Made by a program: the position numbers and the translations under genes. Under the pieces are notes generated by a model. The model had not been told where the DNA came from, made no database searches, and saw nothing but the letters and a program-made list of their open reading frames with translations. A stretch of DNA of 64,000 bases from Paramecium sonneborni (lineage: Eukaryota > Ciliophora > Oligohymenophorea > Peniculida > Parameciidae): contig CAJJDN010000172.1 of NCBI GenBank assembly GCA_905182985.1, forward strand, positions 84,408 to 148,407. Reading direction: 5' to 3'. Of this stretch, positions 11,499 to 25,180 are shown in pieces. The first letter of the stretch is position 1, and each line of letters starts with the position of its first letter.

Positions 11499-14400
11499 TC
11501 ATTCATTTGATTTTAATATTTGCCCAGTTTCCACTGTATATAAGGGACGACTTGAATTAGTTGGATAACATCCAATCAGACTTGATTCTCTATAAGTATT
11601 GCTCAGATATAAATTTTTTTCCTTGATTTATCTCTATTTTGTTTTCAAAAATTATCGTATTTTTTTAAATCTCATTTAAATTCTCTCTTCTTATTCCTTT
11701 CTTAAAACCAAATAAGGTCTCAAGCATGCATATTAAATATTTATTTTTGGAAATCTAAAAATGATAAATTTTCTTAAAGAATCCAATTATAAGTTTAATC
11801 GTTAAAGATAAACAACAAAAATCCTTCGTAATAGTAATTCTGTTTATTTATATATTAAAAATAAAATAACAGTTTATATTGCATAATTTAAATAATTTAT
11901 TTCTTCCTATTAAATTACATATAACAAAAGACTGCAAATTAATGTGATTGATAATAAAAAGGAAATCTTTCCATCAATTTAATTAATTGATTATAACTTA
12001 TAAGGTTGAATTTCTAAACAAAGTTTATAATAGGCTAAAACAATAAGAAACATAAAAATGCCCTTAATTAGAATTTATTATTCAAAATAGTTAACAATTA
12101 AAATGATTGATATTTTTTGTAACATTTTGATAATTTCCCAATAATATGATTTAGGTGTGTATTCATTATATAAGAATGAAAATTTTTAAAAAGAATTTTT
12201 ATCATCTAAAGAATTTCTAATTTTTCTCATTTAGAAGAATAAAAAAGCAGGAATAACTAATCCAATAAAAATTAAAATTGGATAAATAAATCTTAATGAC
12301 CAAATTTTATGTGTTTCAGTATCAAATTTGCTAGCAACATTGGCTTAAATCCAGTCAATACCTGATAATTGACGTTTTGTAATTAAGGATGCTCCCCTAA
12401 TAAAATTAAAATAAATAAGAATACCATTTCATTATGTTTTGTAAATTTAAACAATATAAATAAATGATTGAGGAGAATAGAAATGATTTTGAAAATATCA
12501 CATATTTTTTAATAAGAAAGATTAAAAATACGAAACAACAACAAGCAAAATGAAATAAAGGCAACAACAAAATAATTATAAAATGAGCATATTCATAGTT
12601 AATTGTAACAAAAGAAGGAATAGAGCAATCTAATTAATAAGTTACTATATAAGTAGAATCTCCTAAAAATATAACAATATTTGATAGATTTGCAAAAATA
12701 GTTATTTATAGTGTAGTAATTAAAGATAATATTTAAAAATTATTATTTGCCATTTTAATAAGAGTGCTTGTTTAATCCATCATTTATTTATAAATAGTTT
12801 AATAATGACGATATAAACATTTGAATTTAAATAGTTATTTATTTGATAATGTATTACTTCTAACAGTTAGACCAATTAATAAAATGATCCATAGTGATTG
12901 AAATATCATAAATATTAATTAAAAGCTTAATTTTCCACATTTTTAGCAATTAATTTCTTTATTATTTAAATAAGATCCATGTCCTCTAATATTAAATAAA
13001 TCACATTCTTCACATAAAGCTCCAAGTGAACCAATAGCACATGTATTATCAGATACATCCCATCCACCTAGACATCTTATAGGATATTTTTTGCATTATT
13101 CAATATAATTAGATCTAAATTAAGGTCTCCAATAACCAGGTTAAAGCTCTATCATAGCTCCAGTAGTGCTTTTAATCATTTAGATGTTCATTCTAGTACA
13201 TTATGTACTTTTTACTTCTACTGAATAATATCCTTATAAACTATCACATTTTATGCACTTTTAGTTTGAAAAATATTCTCCTATTTGACATATAAATGTC
13301 TTAACTAAAAATCTCATATAATATTCTTAATTTATAATACTACTACATTGTGTATCAACTTACAAGTAATATTAATTCGATAAATAAGGATCTAAAATAA
13401 ATATCAAATCATTTAAATCATAATTTTATTTTATCTCATTAAATATTACACTTTTTATTTCAGAATTATTAGATGATGAAATTTATTCATTTAAATCTAT
13501 TTAACTTATATTTAATAAACACTAAGTCTAATTTAAATCAAAAATTTATTCATTTAAACAATTAGTACATTGAATTGTATAGTGATAATCTAAATTAACA
13601 TAAGAACTTTTTTCTATGTTAAATTTTTAATAATTGTTTAAGGAAATACCACTGGGCATATAAATAAATTATGCTGGTATTGAATTATTAAAATATTCAA
13701 CAATCTCTATTGTCTTATTTCCACTTTCAAGATGTTATTTTAGGGTACTTTTATTATTTATTTATAATTATAGTTCAGTAGGTTCAGTAGCTAAATTATT
13801 TGCAAAATAATTTGCTTTATTATCAATCAATAAAATAAGGACCTTATTTAAACTAAATAAAGTTTTATCATATATAGCCCCTCCTATCTGAGCTTAATTC
13901 TTAATAAAACTTACATCCTTAAATTCTAATGCCTAAGTTTTATCTTAAGTTTAATAATATATCGCTCCACCAGAACCAAATGCAATATTTGATAAAAAAA
14001 CTGATTTATGGATTTTTATTCTAAAATTTTATAAATTCATAGCCCCTCCTGTTTAAGCTGAATTATTATAGAATAATGAGTAAGTTAATTTGTGAATGTT
14101 TTAACTTATAATTGAATTCAAAAATAAACACGATCCTTAACCACAAGTATTTTTTAAAAATTATAAATGACTTAATCTAATTTTTTATGCTAATTATTTA
14201 TTATTAATATATAATAATCCCAATTAACATGTCTTACAATTATTACTATGCATTTACATTAACATAATTTAAGCGGAGGTAATATTGTTATTAAGATTTA
14301 TTTCTATTAAAGAACTGAAATTTTTAACGTCGTTTTTATTAAAGATATTTTAGTTTATTTTTTCTATTTAATTAAATTTATTTATTTAATTAATATCAAG

Positions 14401-17400
14401 TTCATTAAAGAAACTAATAAAAATTGATTTTATAACAACTAATGATTTCACAGCTAAATATGATAATTTATATCAAATTACATGGTATATTTTCAATATA
14501 GATGAGTAGACTTAACAAAGAATTAACATCTTATACAACTAATTTTTCCATATATAAGCAATTTGTAAAAATAAGATATAGGATTGGTTGAGCTAAAAAT
14601 CCTGATACTTTAAAATCATTTAAAGATATGGCTCTAAAAATAAAATAAATATTTTTACGCATTTTAAATAGAAAACATAGCCTATTATTCTTATATTTAA
14701 TATGTATTTAAATCTATTGAGTAGCTTTTCAAAAACAAAAGAAATTGTTAATAAGAATTTTCAATTTCTATATTGAATAATTCAATTAAAGAATTAGAAT
14801 CAATATTTGTATCACTTACTTAGAAGAAAATTACTGAATAATAGATTGCAAAAACATCTTTAAATGTAATATTATCAAATTTTAATTGACATTGATATTT
14901 AGAAGGTTTAATATAAATAACACCTCCTTCTAAACCACTTGTTGAATTAATAAAAATAGTATCTTAAATATATAAATTTAAGTAGGAATTTTCTGAATTG
15001 ATAAAAATACTTCCACCTCTTCCTTCTTATCTTCTGTGAAAATTCGTAAAAGAATTATTAAAAATTGTACTCTAAATATCAATTAATCCAAAAAATTTAG
15101 TTGTTATACTTATTACTCCTCCCAATAATCCAATGATATTTTCAAAATGACATTATTTTATAATTAATTATTAAGTTTAAAAATTAAATAAGCCACCTTA
15201 AGAGTTTATAAGAGCAGAAGCACCTAATAAATCAAATTACACTAATTATTGTTATTAATATGTATTCATGTAAAATTAAAGTTAATTGATATTTACACTT
15301 GTGATATTATATAACATAGCTGATTAAGTTTATATTAAGAAAATTGAACTACTTGAATTTAAGACAACAACATTGTTAATTTAATTGTGTTCTAACTAAA
15401 GCATACTTAATTCTGAAACAATCACAGCAATAGCCGCAGATGAAATTTTTGTATCCTACACTACTTCATTGAGAAATATTCCACTAAATTCAGAAGTTGT
15501 AAAAGATATATTAGATTTAATCAAGCTTGTTATATGAAATATAGTTGATATTTCTGAAAATGATAGTTTAAACATTTGAATATTGTTAATATTTATATTT
15601 TAAATTCTTAGATATCCATCTAATTTATCTTACAATTTAATGAGGTTAAAATAAAACAAAATAACATTAATACTTAATTAGTCTTACAATAAAATGTTAT
15701 TTAATTATATTTCCTATGCTTCTATTATAAAGATTGTGTTTAAAGTTTATTCATTTAATTAATTTATATTGGATTATATTTTTTATTAACTGGAAAATAT
15801 TTTCACTTCTTTAATTAATACATATTCACATTTTTTTATAACAAAATCAATTGAACCTGGTTATCTTATCAATTTAATGTTTTCTATTATTATTTAAGTT
15901 ACTTGAAAATGAAAAAAATAGAAATTTAAATTTAATTTGAAATCAAGAGACTGTAGGTTTGATGTTTAAATATTTCTTAAAATTACTTTAATATCCTCAA
16001 AGCTATATTAAGGTATTGATATAATATTAAATTCTTTATATTAACAATTTGAAATTTAAAGATTTTCTATAAAATATTCCTCTTAAGAAGTAGATATGAG
16101 TGATTTAATTTTATGAATAATTTTTGAATTGGAAATAAAGCCATTATTTAAGATAATATTTTATATAAATGCTGAGGAAGATAATCTAATAAAATCACTA
16201 TCAAAAATTTGAACATTTTATAGATTTATATCAAGGATTGTAGTCTTCTAAGTATTAGGAATTGTTATTAAAGCTGAATTTTTTATTTAACAATTTGTCA
16301 TAATAAAATTTTCAAGTCTAAAGTTGCCATTTAATTCTAATCCAAAAGTATAAATAAAATAGCTATCACTAAAATTACAATCAATAAATTTCAATTAGAT
16401 AACAGAAATTTCATTATATTGATTTACATCAAAGAGAGTTAGGAAATTAGTTTAAGAAAAAGAACAATTGTAAAATGTTACATTCTAAAATATAATGAAA
16501 TCAAGTTAATTAATTTCTTTATTAACAGTTGTTAAATTAAGAAATGTTGTATTAAATAGGGCAATATTCTAAAAAAGAACATTAGTAAAATTAATTTAGT
16601 TGGGATTTTATACAGCAATTTAATAAGATCTATAAAGGATTGAAGTATCAAAATATTGATAATAAAAACTAAAAGTAGTATTTGTATCTTAAATAATACA
16701 GTTTTAAAATGAAAGGCTAATTAAACCAAGTGATTCAAAAACTAGTTTAGAAGATTAAGTTTAACTAAAAAGTATGCTTGTTTATTAAAATTAGATTTCT
16801 TAATAATTTACAAATCTGAGCTTTCCAAAAATAAAACCAAAAGAAATATTCTAAGAATAGTAAATAAATTTTGTTTATTTGAGGCTAACAATTAAAGAAA
16901 TATAATTATTAGGTACATCATATAAATTCAGAAAAGAATTTTCAACTAAATTAGTAGTGCTAGAGTTGATAAAAAATGTAAATCCTGAACTACTTTTTAG
17001 ATTAAAATATTTTAAACTATTAGATGAGACAATTTACATTTGATTTGAATAAAAGCTTTTAAAAGTTGTAAAGTTCTAAATGAATGATTAATAAATACTT
17101 AAGAATGGTATAATTCGCATTTAGGCATATCTGAAGAACAACTTCTAGGTAATTATAGTTGATTATCAAAAAATATATTACTATGAGTAGTTGACTTTTA
17201 AATGCATCTATAAGTTAATTCAGGAATTAATGTAGTTATATTTAGATAAGGATTAATTTAATATATCTGCCAATTTTAACGAGGTTTACAATATTCACAA
17301 AAATATGGACAATCTGAACATTTTAAATTAAGAATGGTAAGTCGTTTTGTACCTTCATTAGTAGATGCACAAGTTCTGCAACCATTATCATAAAATTCAC

Positions 17401-20081
17401 AATTAATTGGATCAGTTTATGAACATAAAATATCTGTAACCATATTATAAGAGGCAAAACATTTTTTAACCTTTATTTTTAAAGAGTCTAGGACTTAAGT
17501 TCCAGGATGTTATTTAGTTAAATTAAAGATAAAAGGAGTCAATTAAAATTTATATTAGGATTCATACAATTGATATTATTCACATTCTAAATAAAGAGGA
17601 TTAAAATCTTAACAAGACATACATAAACCATATTAATAATGTAAATAGTATCCAGATTCACATTAGATACAATAATATTAATTTTATTAAACTTTTATAC
17701 AGTTAAGACATTTTGATAAATATTCTCTGCAATCTGAAATAGAGTTACTTATAGAAAAATCCTTATCAATAATACAAATTGATTTGCCTTATTCGTTTAT
17801 ATAATAATTTTAACATGAATTTCCTAGAAGAAATACATTTTTTTCACAAGTTCCTGTTACAAAATTAAAAATGAATCCTATTTTGCATAAGGCACAAGCT
17901 ACTACTAAATCTTCTTAATCATAATTTAATTGTTAATGTTAAAAGATGTTATTATATTAAGGATCTGACTTTAGATATTGAAAACAATACTTACAATTAG
18001 GAATTGAACATGGATAACAATCATTCTATTCCATATTTAAAAAATAATTTTCATTATCATAACATTGACCACATACATTTGATGAAATTTACTAACATCT
18101 TAGTTTTATAATTTGAATTGGATTCTTATCTAAACAAATGAATTATTTATCAATATAAGCACATTTTTAACAGTCTGAATGACATTATTTACATTCTCCA
18201 TCTAATAATTATGCATCATATTTACAAATCACCATTATTTTTTATTATAGGTGATAATAATTACTTTATTTGCATTCATTTGAATATGGATATGTTAAAC
18301 ATAAATTAAAACAAAAGGGACAGTAACTTAGTTCTTCATTATTAAATAAGTAAACTGCATAAGGTTCCACATTTAATAAAAGTATCGATAATGGTATAAT
18401 TATATCTTATGTAAAAGTATTATTTTGACTCTAATTATACTATTGATAATCTATTGAACATATTGGATTATAAACCCAAGAATTTGGATATTAAATGCAT
18501 TCAGGACAAAAATATAACTTTGTTAATTTAGGACTAATAAATATATATAATATGTAATACCATGCATAACATTTATCTTCATATTTAAAATATCCATAAC
18601 TACAAACTATAATTGGATATTCTGAGTCGTATTCTTTCTTAGTTGATAATTGTATTAATTTCTCTTAAACTGTTGAGGTTGATACCTAAAAACATGAGCT
18701 TACACTTAAATCTAAATATCCATGTTTACAGATGCATTTAAAATCAAATGATAATTATCTATTTGAAGATGTTGTACAACTTAAACATTAATTTAATTAA
18801 GGTCCTGTACATGTAGAACAAGAATAATGACATCTTGGAGTTAATGTTGTTAGACAAGAATAAAAATATGGTAGATTAAATTATCCAACTGTATTGCTTC
18901 TATTTGAAAATGTTCCTCCTAAATGTATTATTAACATCAAATCTGAAAATTAATTTATATTAGTTATTGTTTTTGTAAATTGATAGTTTTATTGTACAAA
19001 ATTTAAATTCAAAGATATCTAATTATTTCTAAATGAATATGAAAAATAATGCCAATTATAAAGAGAATATTAAATACCAATTTCATAACTTACAATCTTT
19101 TCTAATGGATCAACACCATTTGATAATTTAGGTATTGAAGGAAATGAAAATGTCTGGTATACAACCTCTATCATTTATTTTGTTGAATTTATTAAATATG
19201 TTACTTAAGCTATCCTTCCTCCTATTTATGTTTAATAATTTAAATTTGGATTTTATTATATGTGCATTACATTTATATAATTATTGTTAATACCTTTATT
19301 TTCTACTATTTTTATCCAAGTTGTTATTCCATATGATTTTGAAATCAATTCTTTAATAGTAAATTCATAATACTATTCTGTTGTAAAATCAAATTAATTT
19401 CTCATTGCATAGCCAGAAGTTGAGCTACAAGTTTTTTAAGTTTGTGCAACAAATCGAGAGGAGTATGGTATTAATTGAAACTTAAGAACTCCCTAAAATT
19501 GAAAGTATCCTAGTGATTTAGACTAAATATTTATTTATTTTTACAATTTTTGATTCACCAATGTAAAATGAAAAATAGTCAGTTATGGCAAAATATTCAT
19601 TTTAATATATCTTTTAAAACATCACATTCTTATTCGAATTTTAGTAATATGTAATGTTCAATTATTTTTAAAAAACGTCATTTCTTATTTCTAAACAATA
19701 CCAAATACCTTCATAATTTAAATTTGTGACTTAGTATTATTATACATAATTTTGTTTTTGGGTTAATATTTCAAAATAATGTGTCAATGTCTTCAATGTT
19801 GTATCGATTTTTAAATATTGTAAAAATACATATCCAACATTTGAATCAGTCATTTATCCATTCTAAATTGCAAATATTATATAATTATTAACACTGTTCT
19901 ATTATGAATTTATGTAGGAATAAGAAGCAGGTATATATTTTTATTCAACTGTAAAATACAATGAATTATTCCAATTTGTCATTTAATATTGATATTAATA
20001 GTTCTATTAAGTTGGATTAACAGTTCCAGACTATGCTTCAATGATTCCAAATATTAAAAATGATGATAATATTAAAATCAT
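11499..20081 (-). CDS. Giant surface protein: signal peptide, Cys-rich region, beta-helix-like repeats, multi-pass C-terminus
   Basis: The start is ATG at 20081 and the stop TGA at 11499-11501, roughly 2800 aa. The N-terminus is a signal peptide (MILILSSFLIFGIIEAQSG). Codons from about 18,900 to 17,100 are rich in CxxC pairs (e.g. CSDCPYFCEYC), like growth-factor-receptor repeats. Codons from about 17,100 to 13,400 carry Asn/Ile/Ser-rich repeats with GG-turns (EGRGGSIFIN, GLEGGVIYI), like the right-handed beta-helix of polymorphic outer-membrane-protein folds. Then comes a conserved-looking GYWRP...CLGG...LCEECD block near 13,150, and several membrane spans to about 11,800. A 28-nt intron at 12397-12424 was verified. 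Other introns certainly exist but were not all placed, and I did not check every junction, so a split into two genes is not fully excluded. Confidence 0.75.
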
Positions 20082-20488
20082 AATAAATATTTATTTTATT
20101 TTGTTACTTTATAATTCTTATATTAAAATATTTCATTACATATTAACAATACAGATATTAATTTATCTTTCATAAAGTTCTTATTCAAAAATGTTTAATT
20201 ATAAAAAAATTTTAAATAAAACCTAATTGAAAATTTTATAAATTGTATGAAAAAACAAAACTGAAATAAATCTTATTTGATTATCATTTTTTAATATAAA
20301 ACTAAATTACCCACTCAAGCTTAATTAGTTTCTTAAAAAAAAAAATAACTTTTTACTTAAACTTATTGAATACAATTAGTAGGATTAACTGAATAAATAA
20401 ATTAAGAAATATCTACCGTAATCTTTTGTTGTTACTAAGATTATTTCATTTGTTTCTTATCCTTCATAAATTTTATGTATTCAAAAAA

Positions 20489-21266
20489 ATGCTAAAAGGA
20501 ATTATGAAAATTTTAATCGAATTAAATTGTGGAATTTCTAATACATATTTTCCTAAGTTTTAAGTCTCCACCATTTAATTAAAAGAATCAATAATGTAGG
20601 ATTTTAGGTATTTTATTCATGATTAATTGATCACAAAATAGTGGAATGCATCTAATATAAAAGAGTTTATTAATCCTTAAACCTAATAAAAAGGTAAGAA
20701 TTTATTACTAAAAGTAATACATTTTGTAATCAATTCACAAAATAAATTTAACTGTAGAGCATTTTTTTTAAAATGGTGTCAGAACATCAAGTTTAAGATT
20801 TTTTTAAAAAACTTTAAAGAAAATAATTAAAACGACACTCAAATTTAATAACAATAAATCCTTTGGTTTTCAAAATCTATATAAAAAGTCTAAATTAATA
20901 AAGAAATGAAAAAAATTATATTTGAAAAAATTATCAAGAACATTAAAGATTTTCTTGAATTGATGAAGGACTGAAGAGAAAATGAATATCCAGAATATTG
21001 AAAAAAAAGAATTTAGTTGAGAATAGCTTATAAAAATTTCAAAAACCAAAAAATGCAAAAATATTTTAATATTTGGTAAAGGAAAAAGAATATTTAGGAA
21101 AAAGATTATATAATTTATTTATCAATGTAAAATTTAGTTAAGGCCTTATAATGAAGAATATGTAGAATAAATTTATGAAAATAATATTATAATTATAGAG
21201 AATATCAAAAATGATAAATCTAGAATAGATTATAGAAATTTATAAAAATTGCTAGATGCAGTATGA
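20489..21266 (+). pseudogene. Coding-like relic interrupted by TGA codons
   Basis: From ATG at 20489 a frame with ordinary Paramecium codon use (MLKGIMKILIELNCGISNTY...) runs 161 codons to TGA at 20972. Coding character continues in the same frame past a second TGA at 20999 (KKKNLVENSLQKFQKPKNAK, then VKEKEYLGKRLYNLF). In another frame the last part (21053-21266, one possible 22-nt intron) ends at a clean TGA. This looks like a decayed gene, or less likely a short gene plus chance frames. No homology recognised. It occupies most of the 1.27-kb gap upstream of the giant gene. The stretch 20082-20488 holds nothing I can identify. Confidence 0.35.
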
Positions 21267-21354
21267 TATATTGTTATATATTTGATTTGAAGTAAGTCAA
21301 AAAAAAGATTTAAAATGAAAATCCCAGTTATTTAAAAACAATATAAAATATTAT

Positions 21355-21889
21355 TCATAAGTCCTATTTTTTTTCTTTTCTCTCATAAATTTCACACTTG
21401 GTGAATTCTTTGATTTAAAAGTCGTTTTTTTCATTGTCCCAATTTTTAAGGCTAAATTCAACCATAAACTCATTTACAGACATTTTCACATGGTACTTAT
21501 TATGAACAATAAAATACAATCATATTTATGGTATTGAAATCAACATTACTGCCTTGATAAATTAATCTTTCAAAGAATTAATCTGTGTTGCAAAAACCTT
21601 AGTAATGACTTTCAAAGAATGCCAATCCAATATCTTTAATAATGGGACGAGTTATCACATCATAATCAGGATTATTTAATGTTTTAAACATCTTTGCCAT
21701 TTCTTCTGTGATTCCATAATCAATAGTTCCGTAATTTGTAGTACCTTTACCTCCTTACAAATTTTCAACTGGTTATTCTATTTCTTCAAATTCGATTGGC
21801 ATTTTAGTCCATTCAACACCATCCTCATAGACAGTTTCTACTTCACTAACTACAAAATAAACTAGTATATTGAAGATAATAAATTTCAT
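21355..21889 (-). CDS. Secreted or lumenal protein of unknown function, 170 aa
   Basis: ATG at 21889, TGA at 21355-21357. A 22-nt intron at 21496-21517, ending in AAG rather than TAG, is needed to join the two coding frames. The N-terminus is a typical signal peptide (MKFIIFNILVYFVVSEVET). The mature part is acidic and then Lys-rich, with two Cys (GFCNTD, FTKCEIYERK). No transmembrane segment and no known fold recognised. The gap to the parvulin gene upstream is only 34 nt, same strand. Confidence 0.75.
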
Positions 21890-21923
21890 TTATTAATATA
21901 TATCGTTGTAATAATAATTGTCA

Positions 21924-22322
21924 TCAACCTGTTCTAAGAATTATATGCCATCCTGAATCACTTTTAACTGGTTAGCTTAATTCTCCAACCTTTAATGCAA
22001 ATGCTACATCTTCAAACTACTTTTGCATTTATCCTCTTGTAAATTCACCTAAATCCCCGCCTTTTTAACATGAAGAACACTATTTTTATAATATTTAAAA
22101 AATACTTCACTTCTATCTTAAGCTATTTTAGCAAATAAATTTAAATTGTTTTCAACTTAGGCTCTTATTTCTCTTATTCCTTTCTCTGCATCTGCATCTG
22201 ATCTTATTTATAAAATTATTTAAATACCTTGTAATCTATTTATTTCTAACTCTATCCATTGGATTTCTAGATTAGTTTGATTTTAATAAAATATGAGACG
22301 CTCTCACAGATTTTCCTTGCAT
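21924..22322 (-). CDS. Pin1-type parvulin peptidyl-prolyl isomerase lacking the WW domain
   Basis: ATG at 22322, TGA at 21924-21926, introns at 22203-22227 (25 nt, AAG end) and 22080-22105 (26 nt); 115 aa. The whole protein is the parvulin fold: RASHILLK at the N-terminus (active-site His), SECSSCQKGGDLGEFTRGQM with the catalytic Cys, then FALKVGELSQPV and GWHIILRTG with the second His. The phosphate-binding basic patch is SRNP, where human Pin1 has SRRP, so one Arg is replaced by Asn. Pin1 enzymes isomerise pSer/pThr-Pro bonds, usually with an N-terminal WW domain for targeting; that domain is absent here. The protein is probably nuclear or cytosolic. Confidence 0.95.
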
Positions 22323-22420
22323 TTTGATTATATTTAATATTAATTTAAATTTCATTCATTTTTATGAGAAAAATGATCTTGAATTCATTAATAAACTAAC
22401 ATTAATAATAAAAATAATTG

Positions 22421-23559
22421 TCATATTTCTTTATTATTTACACCACCTTTTTAATATGGATTTTGATTAGGATATGTCATTTATGTATTAATTAATCCAA
22501 TCAACAAACTAAAATAATAATTATAATTACTTATCTTCAGATTATTATTATTTATTAATATTTTATGGTGGAGCTTAAGGAGGATGAGCTTTATTATTTT
22601 CTTCTGGCTATAATGATTAAATTATATCTATGTAATATATTATTGTAAATACCTTAAATTGGAACCTTTTTATTTGGAGCTCTAGCCCATTAAATTTTGC
22701 ATATAACATCCTTAATTATAATATTATTATATAATGCATTCACAGCAGTTTCTGCATCTTTTCTTTTTGCAAAATTAATGAAACAACTTTGACCATGTTC
22801 CATAATTTTAATTGAATTAAGTTTTCCAAATTTTTAAAATAAATGTCTATTTATAAAATATAATTAATTTACTTTAAATCTGATTCTTTGATATCATTTG
22901 TCATATGAGAAATATATAAACTACATATTTTAGGATCATCAGGTGGTAATAAACCTTTTGCCTCAAATTTTTCCTTGTATAATAAATCAATGTCTTGAGG
23001 ATTTTCTAAAGGCTCTCCATATACTTAATTAGCTGGTTCGGATTTTCCATCATTTAATTAATTATTCACATCTGCTAATCTTGGCTCTTTTATTATTTAA
23101 TCAAGTAAGGGTAAAGGTTTATCATATGGTAAAATTAATCTTTCAATTTGTCGATTTGCTTATTCAGCCCAATAATCCCTATTAGCTGTATGTTCAGGAA
23201 TTTCTATTTTTTAATCTCCAAGAAATTTATCTCTAGTGCATAATCCCATGTTAAATTCTAAATCTTTAAAACAAGCTTAACAAATATTTTTAATTTTCCC
23301 ACATGTTTAACAAACTTCAGTCTATTTTTATCTAGAATTATTTCCAGGTTTCCATTTGAATGTTGTAAATGGTCTTGCACATATTCTACATTCCCTTCCA
23401 AATCTATCTTTTAACTTAAAATTTTATTTAAAATATTTAATATACCATTCTTATGTAAGGATTTTCACCTAAACAATTATTACATACAATTGGAAAATCA
23501 GTCTCTTCCCAAGCTAATTTACTTATATCCTATTTTAAAGCATGACCTCTTTCTGCCAT
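22421..23559 (-). CDS. RBM22: RBM22/Ecm2-like spliceosomal RNA-binding protein
   Basis: ATG at 23559, TGA at 22421-22423. Four introns (23415-23445, 22847-22872, 22628-22652, 22509-22530) give 344 aa. The N-terminus matches RBM22: [20 protein letters not shown], then [16 protein letters not shown] and [17 protein letters not shown], which form the zinc-ribbon/RING-like zinc sites. An RRM follows (about residues 210-285; ICSLYISHM as RNP2-like strand, [13 protein letters not shown] as RNP1-like strand). The tail is Pro/Gln-rich. In yeast and human this protein sits in the NTC-related part of the active spliceosome and contacts U6 and the intron. The CCCH finger present before the RRM in the human protein is not visible here. 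Confidence 0.92.
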
Positions 23560-23599
23560 TTTTATATTAATTTTTGTAAATTATATTAATGTATATAAA

Positions 23600-25180
23600 T
23601 CATTTTTTCTTTAAACTAGACTTTTATTTTTTATGATTACTTTCTAATATTGTTGAACTTACTCTCAATTATTAATTTTATTATTTCTCTAAATATTGTA
23701 TAACATGTTTCATAAACTAATGATTTTAACGTTGTTATTATTCTTATGCTTCTTCTAATTTATGAACCAATTTTTCAATTATTTAGAAATCTGAATTTGA
23801 ATTTGTTTTTGCAGAATCTCTCTATTTTTCAAATCTTTATTTAATTTCACTAATTTCTAATTACAATCTTTCACTTTTCTTTCTCTCTTCTTAAACTTCA
23901 ATCGTTAAAGAACTGACTTTTGGATTGCTTAAATTTTATGCATTCATTAATTATTGTATTTCTCTTGTTAGATATGTATTTTCATCTCTTAATGTCTAAA
24001 CTAAAATTTTATGATTTTCATTTTCTTTATTTACTTAATCAATTTCACTAAAATTGATAGAATACTTACTTTTATTTAAAGTCTAGTTATTATGTTAATC
24101 CATTAACACATTCTTTTAATTCTTCAATAACCTATTTTAATTGTAAAATAGTATTTTTTAATTAATCGATTTCAATTCTATATGACTAATCAATTTCTTA
24201 TATTTCTTTCAATAATGGAATTTAGCAATCAGAAGTTCTAGAACATTAAGTCAATAATTTTTATGGAGGAATATTTTCTAATTGACTAAAAATGTTAGAA
24301 TCTCCTTTTTCCTTTTTTGAATGCATTGATATATGTCTATTATTAAAGTCTAAATTTGAATTGTTTAATGGTAATGGTTGAATTTGTTTAGTAGACTGAG
24401 TCTTGAGAAAGTTTTTAACTCTCATTTCTATTTTATCGATTAATTAATGTGTCTATTCAACTCCAGCATCTCTCAACATAAATTTTAACAGATTATATTT
24501 TTAATATCATTATAATTAGTGTTTCTCTTCCAATAATCTTAATTCTTTTTCCAAACGATTTATTTCAATCTCTTACTCTGTAATTAAATTTGTGGCTTCC
24601 TCTTCAATCCTATAACGTTCCTTCTTTTCTTCTTATAGTTCTTTCAATAATTTTGTTAATATTTCTCTATCTATATAATTTAAAAATATTACTATTGCAT
24701 CACAGCATCACAAGCTGAATGATCTTCCTTTTCTAAAATATCAATATTTAATTACTTTCAATATTTGCTTTAATCTAATTCAATTTCTCTAATATTTCAC
24801 AACACCATTCTTCAATATTAGTCACTTAGCTTTATTCTATATTTTCCTTGAATTCCATTAATTCTTTTTATAATTTCTATAGAGTTTCCATGATTTTATC
24901 CTCTTTCTCTTCAGGCTATTGTTTTACCACTTTTATATTATTACTGAATAATTTTGTAGCACTTCTATACAAATATGTAAACTAACCTATAACTCTTTTG
25001 TAATTTTGGAGGTATTTTTGTTTCTTTGCTCTCTTTCAATATTGGAGATTGAGATTCATCCACTTTCATAGTTTTCTATTTATTTAATCTATTCAATTCT
25101 GATGGATTAGAAAATAACCCAGGCTTAATATTTGGACTCAATCCAGGTGATTTATACATAGGACTCTTTCTTCTGTTCAT
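23600..25180 (-). CDS. Coiled-coil protein, unknown
   Basis: ATG at 25180 (MNRRKSPMYKSPGLSPNIKP) and TGA at 23600-23602. The N-terminal 60 residues are Ser/Pro/Lys-rich and look disordered, with SP motifs that could be kinase sites. Most of the rest is Glu/Lys/Gln-rich and helical, e.g. the stretch ending VQEERKKSERLQLEISEIKQ. Short introns certainly occur in the first third (one near 24,960-25,000), but I did not place all of them. This kind of protein is common among ciliate cytoskeletal and basal-body components, and no specific family is recognised. The stop is 41 nt upstream of the RBM22 start, same strand. Confidence 0.75.

Noticed and set aside
20870..21058. Minus-strand frame of 62 codons upstream of the giant gene
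   Set aside because: Antisense of the better plus-strand coding-like frame. Its Phe/Leu-rich composition is typical of antisense of Lys/Glu-rich coding DNA.
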